Assembly: GCF_007097145.1 (NCBI RefSeq)
Contig: NZ_VJVZ01000009.1
Location: 124,001-188,000 of the forward strand
Direction: 5' to 3'
Source: Flavobacterium zepuense
GTDB lineage: Bacteria > Bacteroidota > Bacteroidia > Flavobacteriales > Flavobacteriaceae
Length of the DNA: 64,000 nt
Below the pieces are notes generated by a model. That model was not told where the DNA came from and did not search any database. It was given only the letters and a program-made list of their open reading frames with translations. The translations under genes and the position numbers were made by a program. Shown here in pieces: positions 33,795 through 42,168 of this stretch (the first letter of the stretch is position 1; every line of letters starts with the position of its first letter).

Positions 33795-35291
33795 ATGTTA
33801 CAGGCTGCAGATACTATTGTTAAAAGCGAACTGGAAGAATATTTTTTAAAGTTTAGGCAAAATATTATTGGCATAGGGCAGGAGTTTGTTTCGCCCTATG
33901 GCAAACAGCAAATTGTATATACCGACTGGACTGCCAGCGGCCGACTGTACCGCCCTATTGAAGATAAGATTGTTAATGAGTTTGGCCCTTTTGTTGCCAA
34001 CACCCATACTGAAACTACCGTTAGCGGTACGGCCATGACCAATGCCTACCACGAAGCGCGCCATATTATTAAGCATCATGTTAACGCCTGTACCGATGAT
34101 ATTTTAATTACCGACGGCAGTGGGATGACAGGTGTTATAAATAAACTGCAAAGGATATTGGGCCTTAAAGTACCCGAAAACCTGAGGACACATATTAATG
34201 TGCCTGCCGAGAAAAAACCTGTGGTTTTTATATCGCACATGGAGCACCACAGTAACCATACCTCGTGGCTGGAAACTATTGCCAATGTAGTTATAATACC
34301 TGCCTGCTCTAAAGGGCTTATTTGCCTTGATAGTTTTAAAGGCCTTTTAGAAGAATATAAAGACCACACCCTTAAAATAGCTTCAATCACGGCTTGCTCT
34401 AATGTTACAGGTATTAAAACACCTTATTACGAAGTGGCAAAACTAATACACCAATATAACGGTATATGTTTTGTTGATTTTGCCTGTTCGGCACCGTATG
34501 TAGATATAAATATGCACCCGGCAGATGAAGATGCTCAATTGGATGCCATTTTCTTTTCTCCGCACAAATTTTTAGGAGGCCCGGGTACAACGGGCGTTTT
34601 AGTCTTTAATAAGAAGTTGTATAAAAATATGGTGCCCGATAACCCGGGAGGTGGTACTGTTAGCTGGACCAACCCTTGGGGTGAACACAAATACCTTGAT
34701 AATATAGAGGAACGCGAAGATGGCGGCACACCGGGTTTTCTTCAGGTTATAAAAATTGCGCTTGCTGTGAGGCTTAAAGAGCAAATGGGTGTAAATAATA
34801 TTCTTAAACGCGAGGAAGAAATTATTGAGTATGTATTTGAAAGCCTTGGCAACGTACCTAACATAAACATTCTTGCGCCACAACACCAAAATAGGCTTGG
34901 GGTAATTTCTTTTTATATTGATAGCCTGCACTTTAACCTTGGTGTTAAGTTGCTTAACGATCGTTTTGGCATACAAACCCGTGGCGGTTGCAGCTGTGCC
35001 GGTACTTACGGACATTATTTGCTGCACGTAGATCAGGAACAGAGTAATTACCTTACTGATAAAATATCTTTAGGCGACCTGATACAGAAACCGGGATGGA
35101 TAAGGATGTCAATTCACCCTACTACCACCAATGCCGAAATTAAGTATGTATGCGACAGCATAAAAGCGTTGGCAGAAAATCATACTGAATGGGCTTTAGA
35201 CTACCAATATAACAGTAAAAATAACGAGTTTGTGCATACAAATGATGCAACTGTAACTCCTGTAAATGTAGATAACTGGTTTACTTTATAG
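33795..35291 (+). CDS. Class V aminotransferase / cysteine desulfurase-like PLP enzyme
   Basis: 498 residues, longer than typical IscS (about 400). PLP-fold motifs: TEITVSGT-like THTETTVSGTAM, SHMEHHSNHTSW, CFVDFACSAPYVDI, and the Schiff-base Lys in IFFSPHKFLGGPGTTGVLV. A cysteine-rich GGCSCAGTYGHYLL segment sits where cysteine desulfurases carry the active-site Cys loop. The substrate is uncertain: cysteine desulfurase, selenocysteine lyase or another lyase. The last 11 bases overlap the end of the convergent acyltransferase gene. Confidence 0.82.
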   Translation: MLQAADTIVKSELEEYFLKFRQNIIGIGQEFVSPYGKQQIVYTDWTASGRLYRPIEDKIVNEFGPFVANTHTETTVSGTAMTNAYHEARHIIKHHVNACTDDILITDGSGMTGVINKLQRILGLKVPENLRTHINVPAEKKPVVFISHMEHHSNHTSWLETIANVVIIPACSKGLICLDSFKGLLEEYKDHTLKIASITACSNVTGIKTPYYEVAKLIHQYNGICFVDFACSAPYVDINMHPADEDAQLDAIFFSPHKFLGGPGTTGVLVFNKKLYKNMVPDNPGGGTVSWTNPWGEHKYLDNIEEREDGGTPGFLQVIKIALAVRLKEQMGVNNILKREEEIIEYVFESLGNVPNINILAPQHQNRLGVISFYIDSLHFNLGVKLLNDRFGIQTRGGCSCAGTYGHYLLHVDQEQSNYLTDKISLGDLIQKPGWIRMSIHPTTTNAEIKYVCDSIKALAENHTEWALDYQYNSKNNEFVHTNDATVTPVNVDNWFTL

Positions 35292-36171
35292 CAGCAGGAT
35301 CGTTACGGCGGTGTTTAAAGCGTTTGTGCGTCCATAAATAATATGGGGGCACTTCTTTAATTTGCTCCTCAAGCATGTGCATAAAGCGATCGCTTATATC
35401 AAAATTGGGTACGTCTTTAATGTTTTCTTCAACGGGTATAAATGTACATTTGTAATAACCGCGGCCGGTTTTTTCTATTTTGGCAAAAATCATATTCAGG
35501 CCAATTTTTTTAGCAAGCAGCTCGCCACCTACATGTATGGGTACCTCCATACTAAAAAAATCTCCCCAATGTATAGCACTCGATAGTTTTGGGCTTTGAT
35601 CGGTTATAAAGCCATACACCCCATGTACATTATTGCGAATGTTGTTGCGCATGGTAGGGATAACATCGCGTATGCCTATAAGCTCGGCATTAAAACGGCT
35701 GCGCATTTTTTTAACCAGCCTGTCAAAATACTTATTTTTAATAGGCTTGTAAATTCCGTAACCTTTTAGGCTAAGGTGTTTATTCATAACCAACATCCAC
35801 TCATAACTCCCATAGTGGCCTAATAGCATGGCAACACTTTTTTGTTGTTTTTCCAGTTCGCGAACTACCTCAAAGTTAGTAAATACAAAGCGCTTGTTTA
35901 TTTGCTCGTCGGATATAGTTAGGGTTTTGGCCATTTCAAAAAAGCTGTCGCAAAAATGGTGGTAAAACTTTTTCTCTATGGTTTTGCGTTCAGCAATAGT
36001 AAGGTGGGGTAGAGCCAGGCTTAGGTTAAGGCGCACTGTAGCTTTTCGGTAACCGATTACCCTGTACAGTATTACATATACAAAATCAGACAAAAGATAC
36101 AATAGCGGAAACGGTAATTTAGATATAAGCCAGATAAAAGGATAGGCCAGTATATAGGCAATAAACTGCAT
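35281..36171 (-). CDS. LpxL/LpxM-family lysophospholipid acyltransferase
   Basis: 296 residues from the ATG at 36171. A TTG start 15 bases upstream lies within the -7 box TATCTTTG (36184-36191 on minus), so the ATG is preferred. An N-terminal hydrophobic segment anchors it in the inner membrane. Catalytic HX4E motif in LLGHYGSYEW. Further blocks are IYKPIKNKYFDRLV, GFITDQSPK and PPYYLWTHKRFKHR. It likely adds a secondary acyl chain to lipid A or a related lipid. Confidence 0.87.
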   Translation of the reverse strand: MQFIAYILAYPFIWLISKLPFPLLYLLSDFVYVILYRVIGYRKATVRLNLSLALPHLTIAERKTIEKKFYHHFCDSFFEMAKTLTISDEQINKRFVFTNFEVVRELEKQQKSVAMLLGHYGSYEWMLVMNKHLSLKGYGIYKPIKNKYFDRLVKKMRSRFNAELIGIRDVIPTMRNNIRNNVHGVYGFITDQSPKLSSAIHWGDFFSMEVPIHVGGELLAKKIGLNMIFAKIEKTGRGYYKCTFIPVEENIKDVPNFDISDRFMHMLEEQIKEVPPYYLWTHKRFKHRRNDPAAIK

Positions 36172-36183
36172 TCTGTTTTTATG

Positions 36184-36191
36184 CAAAGATA
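36184..36191 (-). promoter_or_regulatory. -7 box for the acyltransferase
   Basis: TATCTTTG on minus, 12 bases before the chosen ATG. Confidence 0.45.
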
Positions 36192-36289
36192 ACTTATTTA
36201 TTGTTTACCTGTAACGGTTGCTGTAGCCTGCAAATTTATAGAATGCTTAAAATAGTTGTTTGGTAATACTACCTTTAATGCAATTGCGT

Positions 36290-36297
36290 TAGCTTTG
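36290..36297 (+). promoter_or_regulatory. -7 box for the rhomboid gene
   Basis: TAGCTTTG matches TAnnTTTG, 22 bases before the ATG at 36320. Confidence 0.45.
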
Positions 36298-36319
36298 TAC
36301 CACAAATTTTAAAAGGGAT

Positions 36320-36967
36320 ATGAATTTTAACGAGATAATTTTATGGGTTATAATTGGTGTTAACGCACTTGTAAGCTATAAAGGATTTAACGATCAGTCG
36401 TTTTTTAGAAAGTATGAGTTTCACATAGGCAGCATAAGGGCGGGGGAGCAGTACCGAATGTTTACAAGTGCATTTTTGCATGCCGATATAATGCACCTTA
36501 TATTCAATATGCTTACACTATACTTTTTTGCGCCCGTTGTTATAGCATTTATGGGGCCACTGGCATTTTTACTGGTGTATTTTGTTAGCCTTATAGCTGG
36601 GAGCCTGCTAACGTTGTATTTTCATAAAGACGATTACTGGTACCGTGCCATAGGGGCATCGGGAGCAGTAACAGGGGTATTGTATTCGTCTATATTACTG
36701 GCACCTGGTATGGAGCTTACATTATATTTTATATTGCCACTGCCTGCCTATGTTTTCGGTATTGGATATCTTTTGTACTCAATTTATGGAATGAAGGCTA
36801 AAAACGACAACATAGGCCACGTGGCACACTTTGGCGGGGCTATTGGCGGGTATGCAATTACGCTTTCGCGCGAGCCGCATATGCTTTATGATAATACGTT
36901 GATGGTTATATTATTAACCGTTCCAATTATCGTTTTGTTCTATTTGGCTAAAACTAATAAAATATAA
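36320..36967 (+). CDS. Rhomboid-family intramembrane serine protease
   Basis: 215 residues, six membrane helices. The catalytic serine lies in AIGASGAVTG (GxSG) and the histidine in NIGHVAHFGGAIGGY. The HADIMHLIFNMLTLYFF segment is the conserved His/Asn helix, and YRMFTSAFLHA the L1 region. It cleaves membrane proteins within the bilayer. The substrate is unknown. A SIMPL-domain gene follows after 58 bases. Confidence 0.9.
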   Translation: MNFNEIILWVIIGVNALVSYKGFNDQSFFRKYEFHIGSIRAGEQYRMFTSAFLHADIMHLIFNMLTLYFFAPVVIAFMGPLAFLLVYFVSLIAGSLLTLYFHKDDYWYRAIGASGAVTGVLYSSILLAPGMELTLYFILPLPAYVFGIGYLLYSIYGMKAKNDNIGHVAHFGGAIGGYAITLSREPHMLYDNTLMVILLTVPIIVLFYLAKTNKI

Positions 36968-37025
36968 AAAACTAAAACTGGCACGCAATTTGAATTTCTT
37001 ACAGAAAACATAACAATCAAACACC

Positions 37026-37718
37026 ATGAAAAAAATTGCATTAGTAGTATTAGTATTTGTAGGCACACTGGCAAACGCACAGGTGCAGCAACAAAACCCA
37101 CAGCCGCAAATAAGTGTAAACGGAGAGGGCAAGATAACTGTAGCGCCGGATCAGGCAGATATCAGCGTAGGTGTTACCAACACCGGTGCCGATGCTAATG
37201 AGGTTAAAAAGGCCAATGATGCCGCTATAGATGCGGTAATTAAATTTCTAAAGGCACAAAAGCTACCGCAGGGCGATTACCAAACCCAAAGGGTAAACCT
37301 TAATAAAAACTACGATTACACTAAAAAGAAATACAGCTTTGTAGCATCGCAAACTATTGTAATACATTTAAAAGACCTTGCTAAGTATGACGCCTTAATG
37401 ATAGGCCTTACCGATGCCGGTGTTAATACCATAAACGGTGTGGCATTTAAAACATCTAAGCAGGCTCAGTACGAAAGCGAAGCAAGGGTTAAAGCGGTAG
37501 AGAACGCTAAGAAAAAAGCAACCGATTACACTACAGCATTAGGACAATCGTTGGGTAAAGCTATAATGGTAACAGATAATACCCAAACCTATTATCCTCA
37601 GCCGATGATGCGTATGGCTATGAAAAGCGAAGCAGCCGATATGCAGCAGGAAACACTTGCTATAGGCGAGATTGAAATTACGGCAAATGTAAATATCAGC
37701 TACGCCTTAGGAAACTAA
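37026..37718 (+). CDS. SIMPL-domain (DUF541) exported protein
   Basis: 230 residues. Signal peptide about 1-18 (ANA-QV). The SIMPL domain begins ISVNGEGKITVAPDQADISVGV and contains QTQRVNLNKNYDY and AVENAKKKATDYTTALGQSLGKAI. This periplasmic family includes BP26/OMP28 and has no settled function. Convergent bidirectional terminator follows. Confidence 0.88.
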   Translation: MKKIALVVLVFVGTLANAQVQQQNPQPQISVNGEGKITVAPDQADISVGVTNTGADANEVKKANDAAIDAVIKFLKAQKLPQGDYQTQRVNLNKNYDYTKKKYSFVASQTIVIHLKDLAKYDALMIGLTDAGVNTINGVAFKTSKQAQYESEARVKAVENAKKKATDYTTALGQSLGKAIMVTDNTQTYYPQPMMRMAMKSEAADMQQETLAIGEIEITANVNISYALGN

Positions 37719-37735
37719 AAAATTTAGGAATATAT

Positions 37736-37771
37736 AAATAGCCCTGTATCTTGATTGATGCAGGGCTATTT
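37736..37771. terminator. Bidirectional terminator
   Basis: AAATAGCCCTG (37736-37746) pairs with CAGGGCTATTT (37761-37771), followed by TGTTTTA. It separates the SIMPL gene and the aldolase gene. Confidence 0.75.
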
Positions 37772-37794
37772 GTTTTATAACATTAAGCTTATGA

Positions 37795-38853
37795 TTAAGC
37801 TATGGTAATATCCGGACTAAGGTAAACATCCTGTACGGCTTGTAACAGTTTTACCCCTTCGTTAAACGGTCGCTGGAACGCTTTCCTGCCCAGTATAAGC
37901 CCCGTACCACCGGCACGTTTGTTTATAACGGCTGTACGGATAGATTCGGTAAGGTCGCTCTCGCCCTTTGATTCGCCACCCGAGTTAATCAGTCCTGCCC
38001 GGCCCATATAGCAGTTGGCTAACTGGTAACGGCACAGGTCTATAGGATTATCTGATGACAAATCGCTATACATTAGTGGGTTACTTTTAGAAAAGTTGAT
38101 GGTAGTAAAGCCGCCGTTGTTTTCCGGCAGTTTTTGTTTGATGATATCCGCCTGAATAGTAACGCCTATATGATTGGCCTGACCCGTAACATCGGCAGCT
38201 ACTTCATAATTTATTCCATCCTTCTTAAAATCGTTGTTACGCGTATAGCACCAAAGTATGCATGCCATACCGAGTTGGTGGGCTTCTTCAAAAGCTTTGG
38301 CAACTTCAACGATTTGTCGGTCAGAGTTTTCCGATCCAAAATAAATAGTTGCACCCACGGCTGTGGCGCCCAGGTTCCAGGCGTCGCGAACGCTGCCAAA
38401 CATTATCTGGTCGTACTTGGTGGGGTAGGTAAGCAATTCGTTATGGTTTATCTTAACTATAAACGGAATTTTATGGGCGTACTTGCGGCTCATTATGGCA
38501 AGGTTACCAAATGTGGTAGCTACGGCGTTACAGCCTCCTTCTATGGCCAATTTTAAGATGTTTTCAGGATCAAAATACATTGGGTTAGGCGCGAATGATG
38601 CGCCCGCGGTATGCTCTATATCCTGGTCTACAGGTAAAATAGATACGTAACCGGTTTTTGCCAGCCTGCCGTGGCCGTATAAAGCACTCAAGCTTTTAAG
38701 AACCTGTGAGCTGCGGTTGGTTTGTAAAAATATATCATCTACAAAGGTAGGTGAGGGCAGATGCAACAAATCTTTAGAAATTTTAGGGGTGTTAAAGCCC
38801 AGCAAACTTTCGGCATCTTTGCCTAAATGCTGTTGAATATCAGAGTAGTTCAT
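37795..38853 (-). CDS. Class I fructose-bisphosphate aldolase (DhnA/FbaB type)
   Basis: 352 residues. Archaeal/DhnA-type class I aldolase: the Schiff-base region [26 protein letters not shown], and the phosphate-binding end [13 protein letters not shown] followed by [16 protein letters not shown]. It cleaves fructose-1,6-bisphosphate to triose phosphates in the cytoplasm. Monocistronic. Confidence 0.9.
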   Translation of the reverse strand: MNYSDIQQHLGKDAESLLGFNTPKISKDLLHLPSPTFVDDIFLQTNRSSQVLKSLSALYGHGRLAKTGYVSILPVDQDIEHTAGASFAPNPMYFDPENILKLAIEGGCNAVATTFGNLAIMSRKYAHKIPFIVKINHNELLTYPTKYDQIMFGSVRDAWNLGATAVGATIYFGSENSDRQIVEVAKAFEEAHQLGMACILWCYTRNNDFKKDGINYEVAADVTGQANHIGVTIQADIIKQKLPENNGGFTTINFSKSNPLMYSDLSSDNPIDLCRYQLANCYMGRAGLINSGGESKGESDLTESIRTAVINKRAGGTGLILGRKAFQRPFNEGVKLLQAVQDVYLSPDITIA

Positions 38854-38960
38854 AAAGTATAAAATTTATGAACTTAAAATTACTAACTAAATTTTAGGGA
38901 TACATTAATTAGATGTTAAAGAATGTTAAAGCAGTTTTTGAAATTGATATAAAAAGAAAA

Positions 38961-38980
38961 GCCTTCACTTAAGTGAAGGC
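38961..38980 (-). terminator. Terminator of the SPFH gene
   Basis: A perfect 20-bp palindrome, GCCTTCACTTAAGTGAAGGC. On the minus strand it is followed by TTTTCTTTTT. It lies 23 bases after the SPFH stop. Confidence 0.85.
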
Positions 38981-39003
38981 TTGATGGTATAAGAAATTCA
39001 GAG

Positions 39004-40917
39004 CTAATTCATTTCCGGGCCGGTTTTATCTTTACGGGCATCCATCATTTCCATAAGCTTAAGGCCCATAATGCCGCTAATAGGGTTATCGGCACCGCCA
39101 TTGCCCGATATTATTACATCAGGAATAACTTTAATGTTGCCTCTGCCTATCTCTTCGGTAATTTTATACCTTGTAAAGTTATCGCCACCCATAGCCGATA
39201 CCTGTAGCTGGTACGCCTCGGCAGTAGATTTACCAACAGCCATGATCTTTTCAGCCTCTGCAAGTCCGGTTTTAGAGATGCGTTCAGCCTCGGCGCTGGC
39301 TGTAAGTTTTGTAGCTTCTGCCTGAGCGCCGGCACGGGCTTTAGTAGCCTCTGCTTCAGCATTTGCACGCATTTTGGTCGCCTCTGCCTCTGCATTTACA
39401 TTTAGTTTCAGGCTGGTTGCATCACCTTCGGCTTTTTTAACTGTAGCATCGGCGGTACGTTGCGCTATCTCAACACTTTGCGAAGCACGTACAATTTCTT
39501 TCTGCATATCGGCAATAGCGGTTTCTTTCTCCACGCCCTGCCTTTGTTCCTGTGCCATTTTTTGCGTTTGATAAGTTTTTTGCTCCTCTTCGGCAATTTT
39601 ACGGTCGGTCAACGTTTTCATAAGCGATTCAGGAGGCACAATATCGCCAATAAGCGTATCTACGGCATTAACGTTGTACTCATCTAACACAAGCTTAATA
39701 TGATGCTTGGCCGACTCCTGGCGCTCTTTCCTTGTGCTCAGGAATGAGATAACATCACTATCCTGCGCCGAGTTTCTAAAGTAGTTGCCTATAGTTGGTT
39801 CTAACACCTGTGATACAAGGTTGTTCATGCTGCCAAACCGCGCTATAACCTTAGGGGCTTCGTTAGCGGGAACGTGTATAATTTGCGCCACATCAAGGTT
39901 AAAAGGGAAACCGTCTTTAGAACGCACAGTTATGGTAGAAAGGTTCTTATCCAACTCGTGCGATTCGCTCCTGGCATTCGCCCAGTTAAGTACAAGGTTG
40001 GTAGTGGGCACGGCTTCCAGCTTTGTAGTGTATTTGTTAAGCGCATACTTGCCGGGGCCAAAGGGTTCCATCCAGACACCGCGCTGCCCTTTAGAAACTA
40101 TATTACCGTGTTTAAAATGTTCGCCGGTAACATCCTGCCCGTCTTCTCCTATATAGGATATTACAACGCCCACGTAACCAATAGGTACATCGGTCATAGG
40201 GTTTTGTTCTATAAGGATAGCCCATGTATTAATATAGTAAGAACCAGCAAGCATTACATGAGGCTGTAACCCACGGTTACCGCCGCTTTCTAAAAAGGCA
40301 TCAAAGTCCTGGAAGTTATTGTGCCCCTCTACAAACTTACCGGCGATCTGGCCTATGGGGATAGGGTCGCCATCCAATGCGGTAACAATGCCTATCATGT
40401 TCTCGTATATCTTAACCTGATCTGCAATTACAATTTCAAATAAAAAGGTGTTAATACGGTATGATCCTGTGGTAATAAAGGCCGTTTGGCGCCCTTTTTG
40501 GCCACCGTTGTCTAAAAATGCGGTAGCATCCTGAAAGTTGTCCGAATCTACCTTCCGGGCCAGAATGCGACCAGTTTGTATTTCTTTACCGTCTTTACTC
40601 AATACCAAGCCTATCTTTCCTTCAGGTATTACGGTAAACTCGGTCATGTCTACCGAATATTGCCATATCCACATCATCCAGTACAGTCCCGGCGCAAGCG
40701 TTTTTGCCTGATAGCCCGCCTCGCCTTTAGTGGCTATAATACGGCCATCCGGCAACGATTTTTCCGCCCCAAAGAGCACAAATTTTTTAGTAACCAGTCC
40801 AATTTTATTTTCAGGTACGATAACCATCCCGAAAAACACACGTAAAACAAATTTGTAAAAAACAACGCATAGTAAAAGGAGTCCTAACCATGCGTAACCA
40901 GAGATAATTGTTGTCAT
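39004..40917 (-). CDS. SPFH/flotillin-like membrane protein
   Basis: 637 residues. One N-terminal membrane helix (about 8-28) is followed by repeated beta modules (VPENKIGLVTKKF, VIPEGKIGLVLSKDG, VPIGYVGVVISYIGEDG), an SPFH/band-7 domain (about 290-440) and a long Ala/Glu-rich coiled coil (about 460-590) with repeated AEAEATK-type units, typical of flotillins. It probably forms large oligomers organising membrane domains. Longer and with more N-terminal modules than a standard flotillin. Partner genes such as NfeD are not adjacent. Confidence 0.83.
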   Translation of the reverse strand: MTTIISGYAWLGLLLLCVVFYKFVLRVFFGMVIVPENKIGLVTKKFVLFGAEKSLPDGRIIATKGEAGYQAKTLAPGLYWMMWIWQYSVDMTEFTVIPEGKIGLVLSKDGKEIQTGRILARKVDSDNFQDATAFLDNGGQKGRQTAFITTGSYRINTFLFEIVIADQVKIYENMIGIVTALDGDPIPIGQIAGKFVEGHNNFQDFDAFLESGGNRGLQPHVMLAGSYYINTWAILIEQNPMTDVPIGYVGVVISYIGEDGQDVTGEHFKHGNIVSKGQRGVWMEPFGPGKYALNKYTTKLEAVPTTNLVLNWANARSESHELDKNLSTITVRSKDGFPFNLDVAQIIHVPANEAPKVIARFGSMNNLVSQVLEPTIGNYFRNSAQDSDVISFLSTRKERQESAKHHIKLVLDEYNVNAVDTLIGDIVPPESLMKTLTDRKIAEEEQKTYQTQKMAQEQRQGVEKETAIADMQKEIVRASQSVEIAQRTADATVKKAEGDATSLKLNVNAEAEATKMRANAEAEATKARAGAQAEATKLTASAEAERISKTGLAEAEKIMAVGKSTAEAYQLQVSAMGGDNFTRYKITEEIGRGNIKVIPDVIISGNGGADNPISGIMGLKLMEMMDARKDKTGPEMN

Positions 40918-41153
40918 GTTTGTTATAATTAGACTGTAAAATTACGCTGGTTTTAACAAGAATGTTCTCAGGCTTAAATAATTTAACTTATGGCTTGTTT
41001 TACGCGCTAAAGCCTTAAAAACAGCTTTTTTACATCGATATAGTTGTTTGTTTAGGGCTGGGTTTTCCAAAATGCAAACTGCGGCCTGCATCTTGAATTT
41101 TAACAGTTTAAAGGCCGCTTTTTCATTATCTTATATAAATTTTAGGGCAAATA
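40918..41153. other. Gene-free sequence between the SPFH gene and the ncRNA
   Basis: 236 bases with no credible reading frame. GCGGCC (41081-41086) pairs with GGCCGC (41113-41118) and is followed by TTTTT on plus, a weak hairpin of unclear purpose. No -7 box for the SPFH gene was certain. Confidence 0.4.
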
Positions 41154-41183
41154 AAAACCGGCCACAGTAGTATGGCCGGTTTT
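41154..41183 (-). terminator. Terminator of the candidate ncRNA
   Basis: AAAACCGGCCA (41154-41164) and TGGCCGGTTTT (41173-41183) form an 11-bp stem with 8-nt loop. On the minus strand the stem ends in TTTTTATTTG. Confidence 0.85.
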
Positions 41184-41400
41184 GATAAGTGACACTGATT
41201 AAACTATTGCGATATTTAAACCCCTACTGCTGCCATCCTGCCGTGTTGCTGATCGGTTTCCGCGCCGTAGCGCGCCGACGTTAGTTTTATTACCTTACAC
41301 GAACGGGTGGAAAGTGTAAGGCACCGTTACAGCCTCCTCGGCAGGCTGCCTACCCGTCATCTTCGTTTTGGTAGCCGTTATAATTTTTTAATCAGTATCA
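41154..41400 (-). ncRNA. Candidate structured non-coding RNA, family not recognised
   Basis: The minus-strand transcript shows a closing stem (41387-41400 with 41190-41203, 13 of 14 pairs), a hairpin CAGCC/GGCTG (41344-41348 with 41330-41334), an 8-bp hairpin CCTTACAC/GTGTAAGG (41314-41321 with 41293-41300) and a GC hairpin CGCGC/GCGCG (41270-41274 with 41261-41265) flanked by TCGG/CCGA. The 13-nt loop of the 8-bp hairpin contains ACCCGT, complementary to ACGGGT in the upstream strand (41352-41357), suggesting a pseudoknot. The rho-independent terminator follows directly. GC is clearly higher than in the AT-rich flanks. Motifs of RNase P, tmRNA, SRP and common riboswitches were not found. Confidence 0.6.
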
Positions 41401-41594
41401 GTACATTACGAATGCTAATGCGTTTATGTATTATAAAGTTAGCAAAAATGTATTTAGGATTTCATAAATTAATATAACAAGAAAATACTTATTTTAATTT
41501 AAGTTTTTGATTTACAGCGACTTGTTTTTATTTAGGGTTTAATATTTTCAGAAAGAAGCCGATATTTACACCAAACTTTAATAAACATTTAGGC
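41401..41594. other. AT-rich leader region between ncRNA and next gene
   Basis: Contains the presumed promoter of the ncRNA. TTTTGC at about 41441-41447 (minus) could be a -33 element, but no clear -7 box was found. Nothing coding. Confidence 0.35.
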
Positions 41595-41969
41595 TTATGT
41601 AAATTTAGCAACACGCTCAAAGTCCTCGTAAGAAACCTTTACAAATTCCATTGCAATAACCTGGTAATCAAAGCCTGCACTATATACTACAGGCAAATGG
41701 CCTTCAAGAGTATAGTTTGCAGCAGCCCATGCATCTTCTGTAGTAACAATTGAATCTGACTCAATTAACAGCACATTTTTGTACTTACCGCGGGATTGCA
41801 CAACCTCTTCCGGAATTAAAACGGTATTTGCCAGCATAATAATCTCTGCAGTGCGTTCTTTTATAGCGGTTTGTAGTATTGTTTTAAACCTGTTGGCATT
41901 TTCAGGAAGCTGTAATTCACTGCCACCGGGAATGAGAAATAGCGTTGTTTTTGTATCTGAGGTATTCAA
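41595..41969 (-). CDS. Small cytoplasmic protein of unknown function
   Basis: 124 residues. The start is a TTG and no ATG lies near enough to replace it. No signal peptide. The sequence has an alternating alpha/beta look (TLFLIPGGSELQLPENANRFKTIL, EIIMLANTVLIPEEVV, NVLLIESDSIVTTEDAWAAANYTLEG, YQVIAMEFVKVSYEDFERVAKF). I do not recognise a family. Monocistronic between the ncRNA and a GH2 gene. Confidence 0.65.
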   Translation of the reverse strand: MNTSDTKTTLFLIPGGSELQLPENANRFKTILQTAIKERTAEIIMLANTVLIPEEVVQSRGKYKNVLLIESDSIVTTEDAWAAANYTLEGHLPVVYSAGFDYQVIAMEFVKVSYEDFERVAKFT

Positions 41970-42168
41970 GGTATTATATTTTCGGGACTGCGAAAATACA
42001 GCGAAATGAACCGTTTGCAGCTTATATTAACGTTATGCTAAGTGAAATATGAGATTAATTTAAGAAATGGGGCCACATTTACTAATATTTGCAGTATTTG
42101 ACAAGATACTATTAAGCAGTTAATTCTCAAATCCCTATTTTTATCGGTTTTACATAATCACAGTATTT

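Noticed and set aside
41190..41400. SRP RNA, tmRNA or RNase P RNA as identity of the structured RNA
   Set aside because: GGCAGGATGGCAGCAG only loosely resembles the SRP tip (no GGAA-type tetraloop hairpin). No tag reading frame or T-loop for tmRNA and no GAGGAAAGTCC segment for RNase P were found.
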